Positions 54,890 to 63,837 of a stretch of DNA of 64,000 bases are shown one piece after another (within the stretch, counting starts at the first letter, position 1; every line of letters begins with the position of its first letter). The notes below the pieces were generated by a model. The model was not told the origin of the DNA. It was given only the letters and a program-made list of their open reading frames with translations, and did not search any database. This stretch comes from Bacteroides luhongzhouii. Its GTDB lineage: Bacteria; Bacteroidota; Bacteroidia; Bacteroidales; Bacteroidaceae. The position numbers and the translations under genes were made by a program. The stretch lies in contig NZ_CP059973.1 in assembly GCF_009193295.2 (NCBI RefSeq), forward strand, positions 1,116,001 to 1,180,000, given 5' to 3'.

Positions 54890-56416
54890 TTACTTTAATG
54901 GTTCTTCTTCTACTTCACTGCGGTAGTATCCTTTTACTTCAGCAAAGAAATTCAGCTTCAGGGAGTCCAGAAGTTCGGGATGCTGTGCCGCCACATTCTG
55001 ACGTTGAGTCCGGTCAGCTTTTACATTGAATAAACCGTATTCACCCAGATTACCTAATTCATTTCCGGTCAGGTTTCGTTCGAAACCTTTATAAGGAGGC
55101 ATCATAATCCAGTCGCCCGAACGATAAGCCATACGTCCCTGTGCTTCCAGCACTACATCTTTGCGGGCAGTCTGTTCTTTTCCGAAGAAAGCATTCAGGT
55201 AGTTCCGACTATCCAGATCTTCCGGCAAATCAGCATGTACCATCGAACCTAGAGAAGCAAGAATATCTACCTGGCAAACCAGTGCATCGGATACGACCGG
55301 TTGAATTTTTCCTTTCCAATAAACAAACAGAGGAATATGCGTACCACCGTCGAACAAACTATATTTACCTCCTCGCAGCCCTCCTGCAGGAAAATGATCG
55401 CCTGCCAGTTCGAGAGCACCGTCTTTATATCCATCATTCAGAACCGGTCCGTTATCGCTGGAGAAGATAATCAGTGTTTTTTCCAACAGTCCTTCTTTCT
55501 TCAAGTGGGCAAGCAGTTCGCCGACACACCAATCTGCCTCAACGATGGCGTCACCACGAGGCCCCATCGTTGTTTTGCCCACAAAGCGCTGGTGGGGAGC
55601 ACGAGGTACGTGAGGTTCGTGTAAACCATAATACAAGAAGAAAGGAGCATCTTTGTGTTCAGTTACAAAGTGCTTCACCTTATCTACAAAATAGTCGGCC
55701 ATATCTTCGTCTTTCCAACGGGCTTTCTGCCCGCCTTTCATATATCCGATACGGGGAATTCCGTTTACTATAGAGTTATTGTGTCCGTGTGCCCACTGCA
55801 TTTTCAGCATCTCCGGATGAGAGATGGCAGTCGGTTCGCCCTCAAAATTATGCTCGTAACTCACTTCGATAGGGTCGGCCGGATCAAGCCCTACTACATC
55901 ACCGTTTTCCACATAAACCGTCGGGACACGGTCGTTGGTCGCTGCAATCAGGCAAGAGTAATCGAAACCGATCTCTTTGGCACCCGGTTTGACGGTTTCG
56001 TTCCAGTTGACATTGCCGTCTCCCATCCCCAAATGCCACTTTCCGATAGCTCCGGTCACATAACCGCATTGCTGCATCATCTTCGGCAAGGTAAACTGAT
56101 TTTCATTAATGATAAGAGGAGCATCTCCCGGCAGGATTTTTGCATCCTTATTTTTCCACGGATACATTCCGGTCATCAAAGCATAACGGCTGGGAGTAGA
56201 AGTTGCCGAAGTGGCATATCCGTTCGTGAAACAAACTCCGCCATGAGCCAGACTGTCGATATTCGGAGTATGAATCGTAGTAGAGCCGTAAGCGCTGACA
56301 TCGCCAAATCCCAGATCATCGGCAAGAATCACAATCACATTCGGCTTTTCTTCTACGTGCTGTGAGGTACAACCTACTAAAGACAACGTAGGAACAAGAT
56401 AGATTATCTTTTTCAT
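54890..56416 (-). CDS. Family S1 sulfatase, lipoprotein
   Basis: The 508-residue protein has a lipobox SLVGC16. It has the metal site ILADDLGFGD (D33, D34), the sulfatase motif STPSR with S73 as the residue that is converted to formylglycine, GKWHLG, and SSDNGP (D321, N322). The Ser form needs an anaerobic maturase (anSME), which is not in this window. It removes sulfate esters from sugars. No numbered subfamily can be fixed by eye. It is upstream of the GH-A-like operon and on the same strand, with its own promoter, and suggests a sulfated target for that cluster. Confidence 0.92.
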   Translation of the reverse strand: MKKIIYLVPTLSLVGCTSQHVEEKPNVIVILADDLGFGDVSAYGSTTIHTPNIDSLAHGGVCFTNGYATSATSTPSRYALMTGMYPWKNKDAKILPGDAPLIINENQFTLPKMMQQCGYVTGAIGKWHLGMGDGNVNWNETVKPGAKEIGFDYSCLIAATNDRVPTVYVENGDVVGLDPADPIEVSYEHNFEGEPTAISHPEMLKMQWAHGHNNSIVNGIPRIGYMKGGQKARWKDEDMADYFVDKVKHFVTEHKDAPFFLYYGLHEPHVPRAPHQRFVGKTTMGPRGDAIVEADWCVGELLAHLKKEGLLEKTLIIFSSDNGPVLNDGYKDGALELAGDHFPAGGLRGGKYSLFDGGTHIPLFVYWKGKIQPVVSDALVCQVDILASLGSMVHADLPEDLDSRNYLNAFFGKEQTARKDVVLEAQGRMAYRSGDWIMMPPYKGFERNLTGNELGNLGEYGLFNVKADRTQRQNVAAQHPELLDSLKLNFFAEVKGYYRSEVEEEPLK

Positions 56417-56440
56417 AATATTATGTAGTTAATAACGATG

Positions 56441-56448
56441 CAAATTTA
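56441..56448 (-). promoter_or_regulatory. -7 box of the sulfatase
   Basis: The minus strand reads TAAATTTG (TAnnTTTG), 24 bases before the ATG. A CAAA, the complement of TTTG, lies at 56475-56478 but is rather far, so the -33 site is weak. Confidence 0.45.
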
Positions 56449-56592
56449 GCCACCACTTATTTATTTATGTAGAACAAATGTTTAATAATGGGGAGAAATG
56501 TCCATCCTGCAATTATTCCAGAGAAACAAGGTATGAAAATGCATGGGCATTTTCCTGCTTTTCTTTACCAAACTGCAATTGATGCCCTCCTC

Positions 56593-56633
56593 CGATGATT
56601 AAATATTCTTTTTTTAAGAATCATCGTTTTTTT
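56593..56633 (+). terminator. Terminator-like hairpin in the divergent region
   Basis: CGATGATT (56593-56600) pairs with AATCATCG (56619-56626), followed by seven T. The 18-base loop has an alternative stem, ATTCTT with AAGAAT. No plus-strand gene lies upstream, so it may serve a short antisense or leader transcript, or none. Confidence 0.4.
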
Positions 56634-56771
56634 AAGGAAGGCTATATAGTTTGGAATAGAGGTTGTGCTTAACAATAAAAACTGTAATAGTATACAGGGA
56701 CAGCCAAATAAGATATTACCGGATTCTGATAAGATTAGGTAATGTTTTATTTTTATAATGAGGAAAATAGT

Positions 56772-56779
56772 TACCTTTG
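56772..56779 (+). promoter_or_regulatory. -7 box of the alpha/beta hydrolase
   Basis: TACCTTTG fits TAnnTTTG and lies 35 bases before the ATG at 56815. It falls inside the longer open frame, which shows that the 56758 start is not used. Confidence 0.55.
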
Positions 56780-56814
56780 TATATATCTTATCTTTACACC
56801 TAATTTTTTCGTTT

Positions 56815-58221
56815 ATGAAAATAGTAAAGGCTACCTGCATTGTTATATTCATTACCGGACTATTAGCCGGAGTGTTCTTCTCATCCTCTGTTTCCGCCCA
56901 AGATATTTCGGGAACCTGGCACGGAAAACTTTCCATTCCCACCGGTTCATTGACTATTGTATTCCACATCAGTCAAACGGAACAAGGCGCTTATGTGACC
57001 ACATTGGACAGTCCCGACCAGGGAGCCAACCGCATCAAGACACAGACCACTTCTTTCAATGATTCCACTTTAATTATCCAGATACCTGTGATTCATGCTT
57101 CGTACAAAGGAAAGCTGAACAGTGATAATACAATCAACGGAACCTTTACACAAGGGATGCCCCTTCCATTGAAATTGAAAAAGGGAGAAGCTAGTCGCCC
57201 CAAGCGTCCACAGGAGCCTCAACCGCCTTTCCCTTACAGAAGTGAAGAAGTCACCGTGAGGAATGAACGGGATGGAATTAACCTTGCCGGAACATTGACT
57301 CTTCCCGAAAAAGGAACTAAATTTCCGGCAGTAGTAATGGTGACGGGAAGCGGTGCGCAGAACCGGGATGAGGAAATCATGGGACACAAACCTTTCTTTG
57401 TCATCGCCGATTATCTGACCCGAAACGGAATTGCCGTACTTAGATGTGATGACAGGGGTACTGCCGCTTCACAAGGTACTCACGCAACAGCTACCAATGA
57501 AGATTTTGCCACAGATACGGAAGTAATGGTGAATTATCTACGCAGCAGAAAAGAAATAAATGCAAAGAAAATTGGGATTATCGGACATAGCGCAGGCGGA
57601 ATCATTGCATTCATCGTTGCCCAAAAGGACCCATCCATTGCATTTGTCGTTTCATTGGCAGGAGCCGGCGTGAGAGGCGACAGTCTGATGCTGAAGCAAG
57701 TAGAGTTAATCTCTAAATCCCAGGGAATGCCGGATGCTGTCTGGCAAGGGATGAAGCCTTCAATACGAAACAGATATGCCATACTGCAACAAACAGACAA
57801 AACTCCCGAAGAGTTGCAGAAAGAACTGTATGCAGACGTTACAAAAACAATGTCTCCCGAACAATTGAAAGACCTAAATTCCATCCGGCAACTATCCGCA
57901 CAAATCAATTCGATGACTTCTCCGTGGTATCTTCATTTTATGAGATATGACCCGGCCCAGAATTTGAAGAAACTAAAATGTCCGGTTCTAGCTCTGAACG
58001 GAGAAAAGGATATTCAAGTGGATGCCGCCATGAACCTGACTGCCATCCAGGAAAGAGTCACCGGAAATGGAAACAAAAATGTAACAGTCAAAGCCTATCC
58101 GAACTTAAATCATCTGTTTCAGACTTGCGAAAAAGGAACATTGGCTGAATACGGGCAGTTGGAAGAAACAATCAATCCGGAAGTCCTGCAAGATATCATT
58201 GAATGGATAAGGAAACAATAA
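56815..58221 (+). CDS. Secreted alpha/beta hydrolase
   Basis: From the ATG at 56815 the protein has 468 residues and a signal peptide ending VSAQ. A beta-rich N-domain (about 28-120, starting DISGTWHGKL) is followed by an alpha/beta-hydrolase domain with nucleophile S259 in IGHSAGG, an Asp in LNGEKDIQVD and a His in NLNHLF. It should cleave an ester or a similar bond in the periplasm. The natural substrate is unknown; related proteins in Bacteroides are annotated only as alpha/beta hydrolases. The promoter at 56772 rules out the start at 56758. It is followed by a 22-bp-arm hairpin. Confidence 0.85.
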   Translation: MKIVKATCIVIFITGLLAGVFFSSSVSAQDISGTWHGKLSIPTGSLTIVFHISQTEQGAYVTTLDSPDQGANRIKTQTTSFNDSTLIIQIPVIHASYKGKLNSDNTINGTFTQGMPLPLKLKKGEASRPKRPQEPQPPFPYRSEEVTVRNERDGINLAGTLTLPEKGTKFPAVVMVTGSGAQNRDEEIMGHKPFFVIADYLTRNGIAVLRCDDRGTAASQGTHATATNEDFATDTEVMVNYLRSRKEINAKKIGIIGHSAGGIIAFIVAQKDPSIAFVVSLAGAGVRGDSLMLKQVELISKSQGMPDAVWQGMKPSIRNRYAILQQTDKTPEELQKELYADVTKTMSPEQLKDLNSIRQLSAQINSMTSPWYLHFMRYDPAQNLKKLKCPVLALNGEKDIQVDAAMNLTAIQERVTGNGNKNVTVKAYPNLNHLFQTCEKGTLAEYGQLEETINPEVLQDIIEWIRKQ

Positions 58222-58271
58222 ATCTATTTATCATATACTTAGCAAATACACATTTCTCAATATTACATTCT

Positions 58272-58324
58272 TTTCTTGCTAATTCTTGCAAATATTTGAA
58301 GAATTTGCAAGAATTAGCAAGAAA
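58272..58324. repeat. Hairpin with 22-bp perfect arms after the hydrolase
   Basis: Arms 58272-58293 and 58303-58324 are perfect reverse complements with a nine-base loop. It lies 50 bases after the hydrolase stop. Like the hairpins at 5284 and 48167 it has no T-run, so it could be a different kind of 3' end. Confidence 0.75.
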
Positions 58325-58444
58325 GTAAATGACTACAATTTACATATACTACATAAATCTCCCGTCATCAGTTTACACCGACATTGTCTAAATTGATTTA
58401 AATCAAAATCCATCTCATCGAACTCACCCTGAAAGATTTTGTTT

Positions 58445-58452
58445 TACCTTTG
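58445..58452 (+). promoter_or_regulatory. -7 box of the MFS gene
   Basis: TACCTTTG (TAnnTTTG) lies 69 bases before the ATG at 58522. A palindrome TTGATTTAAATCAA (about 58392-58405) is upstream. The -33 box is weak. Confidence 0.5.
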
Positions 58453-58521
58453 CAGCCGAAATGAATAAGCGGCAAATAATAGTAAGGTAAAAAGGTAACA
58501 GGTATTAAGGTTAAGTTTGGT

Positions 58522-59664
58522 ATGAAGAAGAGTCTTATTGCATTGGCGTTCGGCACACTGGGATTAGGTATTGCCGAATTTGTAATGATGGGAATTTTGC
58601 CCGATGTAGCAAAAGATTTAGGCATTAGTATTCCTACCGCAGGGCATTTCATTTCTGCTTATGCATTAGGCGTCTGTGTCGGCGCACCTGTATTGACATT
58701 GGCTCGCAAATATCCACTAAAACATATTCTGTTAGTATTAGTTACCTTAATTATGATAGGTAATATCTGTGCGGCTATGGCTCCCAATTATTGGGTATTG
58801 CTCGCTGCCCGCTTCATCTCCGGTTTGCCTCATGGTGCATACTTCGGAGTAGGCTCTATTGTTGCCGAGAAACTAGCCGACAAGGGTAAAGGTTCGGAAG
58901 CCGTCTCCATCATGATTGCAGGAATGACCATTGCCAACCTGTTTGGTGTACCTTTGGGAACTTCCTTAAGTACCATGCTTTCCTGGCGTGCCACTTTCCT
59001 GTTGGTCGGTATCTGGGGAATTGTTATTATGTATTATATCTGGCGATGGGTTCCTCATGTAGAAGGTTTGCAAGATACCGGCTTTAAAGGGCAATTCCGC
59101 TTTCTTAAAACTCCGGCTCCATGGCTGATTTTGGGCGCTACGGCACTAGGCAATGGCGGTGTATTCTGCTGGTATAGCTACATCAATCCGATGCTTACCA
59201 ATGTGTCCGGCTTCTCCGCAGAAAGCATTACGCCTTTAATGATCCTTGCCGGCTTCGGTATGGTAGTGGGAAACCTGATTAGCGGACGTCTCTCCGACCG
59301 CTATACCCCCGGAAAAGTAGGAACTGCCGCTCAAGCACTTATCTGCATGATGCTATTGCTTATTTTCTTCCTTTCTCCATATAAATGGGCAGCCGCCCTA
59401 TTGATGTGCCTTTGTACGGCAGGACTATTCGCTGTATCCAGTCCAGAGCAGATATTAATTATCCGCGTATCAAAGGGAGGAGAAATGCTGGGAGCAGCCT
59501 GTGTGCAGGTTGCGTTCAATCTCGGAAATGCTATCGGTGCTTACGTAGGCGGACTGGCTGTTAGTGGTGGATACCGCTATCCGGCTCTGGCGGGTGTACC
59601 ATTTGCTCTGATCGGATTTACTTTATTCCTGATTTTTTATAAGAAATACCAGGCAAAATACTAA
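58522..59664 (+). CDS. MFS transporter, sugar-efflux/AraJ-like
   Basis: The 380-residue protein has 12 likely membrane segments and the MFS motif region RFISGLPHGAYFGVGSIVA. It resembles the AraJ/SotB-type efflux group (LGLGIAEFVMMGILPDVAKDLG near the N-terminus). Such proteins push sugars or drugs out across the inner membrane. It has its own promoter and no operon partner. The substrate is not known. Confidence 0.85.
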   Translation: MKKSLIALAFGTLGLGIAEFVMMGILPDVAKDLGISIPTAGHFISAYALGVCVGAPVLTLARKYPLKHILLVLVTLIMIGNICAAMAPNYWVLLAARFISGLPHGAYFGVGSIVAEKLADKGKGSEAVSIMIAGMTIANLFGVPLGTSLSTMLSWRATFLLVGIWGIVIMYYIWRWVPHVEGLQDTGFKGQFRFLKTPAPWLILGATALGNGGVFCWYSYINPMLTNVSGFSAESITPLMILAGFGMVVGNLISGRLSDRYTPGKVGTAAQALICMMLLLIFFLSPYKWAAALLMCLCTAGLFAVSSPEQILIIRVSKGGEMLGAACVQVAFNLGNAIGAYVGGLAVSGGYRYPALAGVPFALIGFTLFLIFYKKYQAKY

Positions 59665-59693
59665 ATAGCTAGTAAAAGCTGTACTACTTTCTG

Positions 59694-59751
59694 CTACAAG
59701 ATAAAATTCACTTTAAAGTCTTGTAGAATTATATTTTTACTCATACTTTTG
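59694..59751 (+). promoter_or_regulatory. Promoter of the TPR regulator with an overlapping inverted repeat
   Basis: TTG (59721-59723), 20 bases, then TACTTTTG (59744-59751) is a very good promoter. CTACAAGA (59694-59701) and TCTTGTAG (59719-59726) form an 8-bp inverted repeat whose right arm covers the -33 box, so it may be an operator. Confidence 0.6.
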
Positions 59752-59773
59752 TAAGGTCTGTTAAGTCTTGAAA

Positions 59774-61402
59774 ATGGGAATGAGGAAAGATACGCTTATC
59801 GCAGTTATTATGGGAGTAATTAGTATATTTACTTCTTGTAATCCGCACCCCAATCTATCAAAGGCTGACCAACTAATAAATTTTTATCCTGACAGTTCCC
59901 TGGCATATTTGAAAGCTATCCAGCATCCTGAAAATATGTCCCCAAAGGATTATGCAAAATGGTGCCTATTAGTAGCTCAAGCAAAATATAACAATGCTCA
60001 AAGCTTAGTTCCGGACTCATTTGTTTTTAAAGCTTTTGATTATTTTTCCAAAGACACATCCGACCCGATACTAACAGCAAGAACATATTTTTATACAGCA
60101 CTTATCAGTAAAGAAATAAGAAACATAGAGGAAGCTGCTCAACACTTATTAAAAGCAAGAGATTTCGCGGAGAAAGCAAATGACTACAATCTAGCATTCA
60201 AAATTTCCCATGACTTGTGCGACATCTACTCTAAACAAGGATTATTTGATTATAAGTTAACAGAGGCATGGAGAGGATATAATTATGCACAGATTTCTAA
60301 AGATAGTCTGTCTATTTATTATGCATTGGCAGATCTGGGACATGCTTATTCTACCAAAGAGCAAATCGATAGCGCACTTTATTTTTTCGAAAAGGCATTC
60401 CCTATTGCTCAAAAAGTACATCCCAAAGCCACCTCTTCTGCTTTAAACGATATATGTTATGCATATATAAATAAAAAAGATTATATTTCCGCACTAAAAA
60501 TCTGCAATGAGGCCATTGCATGTGAAAAGGATTCAATTGACCGATATAACAATTACATTATCAAAGGAGTAATCTTTCAAGATATACAACAATATGATTC
60601 TGCTATCCATTATTTTACCCTAAGCGGTAAGAACCAATATATATATGCAAAAGCACTCAGTTATAGTTATCTGGGAGAAATTTATGAAAAAAAAGGCAAC
60701 ATTCTTAAAGCGTTAGAATTTATCAAAACCTATGAACTATTAAGAGATTCGATAGAAGATCAAAACCAAAGCGTGGCAATTATTAAAATGCAGAATCTAT
60801 TTCAAAACGAAAAACTGCAGAAAAACAACAAAGAACTATCTAAAAAGATGGAAGAAATTAGTTTTCTTGTATATAAAATAAGTGCAATTGCAGCTTTCGC
60901 GTTACTAATTACAGGATTATGCTACTTCATAACCTACAAAAAGAAGAGTGAACGCATACGAAAACAAGAAAAAGAAATATCTCAAGCCAAAGATAAACTA
61001 CAACAGCAAGCTATAGAAAATCTTCAAAAAGAAGAAAAACTATCTTCACTACAAGCAGACTTTTTACGCAGATTAGTGGCTATCAACATTCCATCTCTAA
61101 ATAATAAAACAAACGATCTCGCTATCAAACTTTCTAATGAGGATTTTGCTAATCTGGAAAAAGATATCAATGCTACTTTTGATCAATTTACAGTAAGACT
61201 AAAGAAAGAATATCCACTACTCGACAAAAATGAAATCCAGTTCTGCTGTTTAATAAAAATACAATTAGATTTAAATACCCTTGCCAATATCTACTGCAGA
61301 AGTAAAGCTGCAATTAGCAAAAGAAAACTTAGAATCAAACAAGAAAAACTAAACATTACAGATAAAAACATCTCTTTAGATGATTTTATTCAAAGATTCT
61401 GA
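59774..61402 (+). CDS. TPR-type membrane-bound transcriptional regulator
   Basis: From the ATG at 59774 the protein has 542 residues. It has a lipobox-like signal (IFTSC), several TPR-like helices (about 50-330), one membrane segment (about 366-388), a coiled coil, and a C-terminal LuxR-like HTH (about 490-530, around NEIQFCCLIKIQLDLNTLANIYCRS). The layout is similar to that of the SusR-like protein at 45698 but the sequences are distant. Such regulators in Bacteroides are often next to fimbrillin genes, as here (61687). The frame could open at the TTG 59768, but the promoter places the transcript start at about 59758, and ATG 59774 or 59780 is more likely. Confidence 0.8.
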   Translation: MGMRKDTLIAVIMGVISIFTSCNPHPNLSKADQLINFYPDSSLAYLKAIQHPENMSPKDYAKWCLLVAQAKYNNAQSLVPDSFVFKAFDYFSKDTSDPILTARTYFYTALISKEIRNIEEAAQHLLKARDFAEKANDYNLAFKISHDLCDIYSKQGLFDYKLTEAWRGYNYAQISKDSLSIYYALADLGHAYSTKEQIDSALYFFEKAFPIAQKVHPKATSSALNDICYAYINKKDYISALKICNEAIACEKDSIDRYNNYIIKGVIFQDIQQYDSAIHYFTLSGKNQYIYAKALSYSYLGEIYEKKGNILKALEFIKTYELLRDSIEDQNQSVAIIKMQNLFQNEKLQKNNKELSKKMEEISFLVYKISAIAAFALLITGLCYFITYKKKSERIRKQEKEISQAKDKLQQQAIENLQKEEKLSSLQADFLRRLVAINIPSLNNKTNDLAIKLSNEDFANLEKDINATFDQFTVRLKKEYPLLDKNEIQFCCLIKIQLDLNTLANIYCRSKAAISKRKLRIKQEKLNITDKNISLDDFIQRF

Positions 61403-61455
61403 AATATCCCTCCTTACATTAACATCTATTCATAATAAAAGCATTTAATTGCCAT

Positions 61456-61532
61456 TTGTCCAATGGTAATCTATACCTATTTACATTAATATATTAATTA
61501 TTAGCGATTTATATAACATCTATTGTCCAATG
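61456..61532 (+). promoter_or_regulatory. Two TTGTCCAATG repeats upstream of the fimbrillin promoter
   Basis: TTGTCCAATG occurs at 61456-61465 and 61523-61532. The first is inside a near-perfect inverted repeat (ATTGCCATT with AATGGTAAT). The second ends just before the -33 box. Both may bind the regulator encoded upstream. Confidence 0.45.
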
Positions 61533-61537
61533 CTTTT

Positions 61538-61569
61538 TTTGTATTCATAAATCATATTCCATAACTTTG
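61538..61569 (+). promoter_or_regulatory. Promoter of the fimbrillin-like gene
   Basis: TTTG (61538-61541), 20 bases, then TAACTTTG (61562-61569) is a near-ideal promoter. It leaves an AT-rich leader of about 110 bases before the ATG at 61687. Confidence 0.65.
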
Positions 61570-61686
61570 CAATATCAAACGTAAGCAAAATCAGATTCTA
61601 TAATAACATCTTGATTAAACTATTAATATATAATATAAAATGTGATATAGCAAAAAAATCAATATTAATTATTTAAAACTAGAATT

Positions 61687-63816
61687 ATGAAGAACCTAAT
61701 TTGGCTTAGCGCATATCTTATCATAAGCGCAATTTTCAGTTCTTGTTCAAAAGACGACGAAAACACCTCTATTATTCCGGAAGGAGAAAAAACAAATGTA
61801 AATGTATCATTAAATATTGCTCCTATCAACGCAATGGGAACCAATATAAATGATAACAGAACTTCTATTGAAAACTTTTGGTTATTAGAATTCGATCAAC
61901 AAGGTAAGAATGTTGCAGTTATAAAAGAACTACGATTCAGTATCAACTCTGCAGAAACAGTAGAATTAGTAGCAGGGGCTAATATGAAACTGGTAGTAAT
62001 TGCTAATGTAGATAAAAGCATTGTTTTCCAATTAGGAAAACAAACCTATGAAGCACTAAAGAATACTATTTATACATTACCAGTCAATTCATCTAACGCA
62101 ATTCCGCTAGTAGGAGAGCAAGTAGTTTCTATTACCAAAGAAAATCAAACATTAGATGCTATCACATTAGAACGAATTGCAGCTGAAGTAAAATTCACTA
62201 TCAATAATACCTCTTCTGACTTCCAGCTAACTTCCATAGCATTAAAGAATATATATAAAATGTATTACTTTAGTAAGGGAACATTATCCCAAGGTAATAT
62301 TGCAGACTATAGTGAAATCCCATGTACTATCGGTGAAGAAAATTATACCCATTACATAGCGGAGAACCTAATGGGAACAAATTCTAATATCACAACAGAC
62401 AAAGACAAGGTAACAGATAAACTAGCGACTTTCATTGAAATTGTTGGTGAAAGAATGAGTGAAGGCAATAAAGAAATAGCAACTTTCAAAATGTTCATTG
62501 GAGAAAATGAAAAAGATTTCAATGTAACAAGAAATAATGCATATAATTACAATATTAATCTTAATCTGGCAGATGCCAGTGATAAACGCATCACTATTGA
62601 AAAGATTCCATTAGAAGGCATTGCAGCTGAAGCTAACTGCTATATACTGAATCCAAATTCAGAACATGAGCTACTGGTTCCTGTGAAACGAGTAAATGCA
62701 TTTTGGGGAACAGAAGAAGGCGGCTTCAAAACAGATCATATGTTGAATGACGGAAACAACCAAGGAAAAGTAACTAAATGGATTGCCCGTATCATAACAA
62801 AAGATAGTTCCAAGGAATTACTGAAATTCACCACCCAACAAGGAAGCTCCGCCAATGATTATATAGGAATCAAACCTACAGGAAACGAAGGTAATGTATT
62901 AATAGGTATTTACGACGCAACAGCAGGAGAACCTGCTCAAGACGCTAAACCATTATGGAGCTGGCACATTTGGATTACAGATTATAATCCGGGAGGAGAT
63001 ATTAATGGAATAATTCCTGCAATTTCTCAAAACCCTGGAAAAGCAGATGTTACAGGAGGAGCTATCTACCGTTTTGGGGGAATTGATAACAATCAAACGA
63101 AAGATGGGTCCACCCAGGCAATGATGGATCGCAACTTAGGTGCACTAAGTGCAACACCAACTGACGGTGCGAAAACGATCGGTATGTATTATCAATGCGG
63201 TCGAAAGGATCCGATAATGACTGATTGGAGCCAAATCACTAAGTTAGGAACCAGCTCTTTAGGGGGAGACGTTTACTCCATTCATATCAAAACAGCAAAA
63301 GGTCCCGTATCTAAAGAAACAGCTGTGAAAAACCCGGATACCTATTTCTTGGGAGATGCAGACCATTTTACTTATAAAGACTGGTTAATTGAAGGCAGTG
63401 GTAGTACAGAATTATGGTACAAAAAGAGTGATGAAAAAACCAAAACACTATACGATCCATGTCCGGCAGGCTGGAGAGTGCCTTATAAAATGAACACTTA
63501 TGATGAAATAAACGGAGAAGACGTTGACAATGGTATATATCTTTGCCCTAATAATAGTTCCATAAAAACATTTTACCCGTTTGGAGGACATTTAAATGCC
63601 ATTACCGGTCAATATCCGGGAGGAAGTTTGTTTGAATACAAAACTGCACAAAATGGTTGGCTGGGCAGTTATCCGGACAATCCTAATAATGCCTATAGTT
63701 ATCATATATTCTCTGCAACATTAGTGGACGAATATGACGGACCATTCTTTCCCATCATGCCTAACAATGCAGACGGCAGATACTTAGGTTATAGCGTACG
63801 TTGTGTAAAAGAATAA
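61687..63816 (+). CDS. Fimbrillin-like lipoprotein with C-terminal FISUMP-type domain
   Basis: The 709-residue protein has a lipobox FSSC20 and a CSKDDEN start. Residues ~35-320 look like a fimbrillin/Mfa-type N-terminal half (TSIENFWLLEFDQQGK, later ITLERIAAEVKFTI). Residues ~480-709 carry the FISUMP-type pattern (QAMMDRNLGALSATP, GMYYQCGRKDP, DPCPAGWRVP, and YLGYSVRCVKE at the very end). Such fusions are often found as tip or accessory parts of Bacteroidales fimbriae. Codon use is more AT-rich than in the PULs, which suggests separate history. A membrane TPR regulator precedes it. Confidence 0.8.
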   Translation: MKNLIWLSAYLIISAIFSSCSKDDENTSIIPEGEKTNVNVSLNIAPINAMGTNINDNRTSIENFWLLEFDQQGKNVAVIKELRFSINSAETVELVAGANMKLVVIANVDKSIVFQLGKQTYEALKNTIYTLPVNSSNAIPLVGEQVVSITKENQTLDAITLERIAAEVKFTINNTSSDFQLTSIALKNIYKMYYFSKGTLSQGNIADYSEIPCTIGEENYTHYIAENLMGTNSNITTDKDKVTDKLATFIEIVGERMSEGNKEIATFKMFIGENEKDFNVTRNNAYNYNINLNLADASDKRITIEKIPLEGIAAEANCYILNPNSEHELLVPVKRVNAFWGTEEGGFKTDHMLNDGNNQGKVTKWIARIITKDSSKELLKFTTQQGSSANDYIGIKPTGNEGNVLIGIYDATAGEPAQDAKPLWSWHIWITDYNPGGDINGIIPAISQNPGKADVTGGAIYRFGGIDNNQTKDGSTQAMMDRNLGALSATPTDGAKTIGMYYQCGRKDPIMTDWSQITKLGTSSLGGDVYSIHIKTAKGPVSKETAVKNPDTYFLGDADHFTYKDWLIEGSGSTELWYKKSDEKTKTLYDPCPAGWRVPYKMNTYDEINGEDVDNGIYLCPNNSSIKTFYPFGGHLNAITGQYPGGSLFEYKTAQNGWLGSYPDNPNNAYSYHIFSATLVDEYDGPFFPIMPNNADGRYLGYSVRCVKE

Positions 63817-63837
63817 ATCACCAAAGAAAACAGGTAC

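Larger units (their letters stand above)
56417..56814. other. Divergent intergenic region
   Basis: It holds the promoters of the sulfatase and of the hydrolase and one terminator-like hairpin. Open frames crossing it do not look like proteins. Confidence 0.5.

Noticed and set aside
56565..56969. Open frame of 134 codons on the minus strand
   Set aside because: It overlaps the start of the alpha/beta hydrolase gene and the terminator-like hairpin; the hydrolase signal peptide and promoter explain this stretch.
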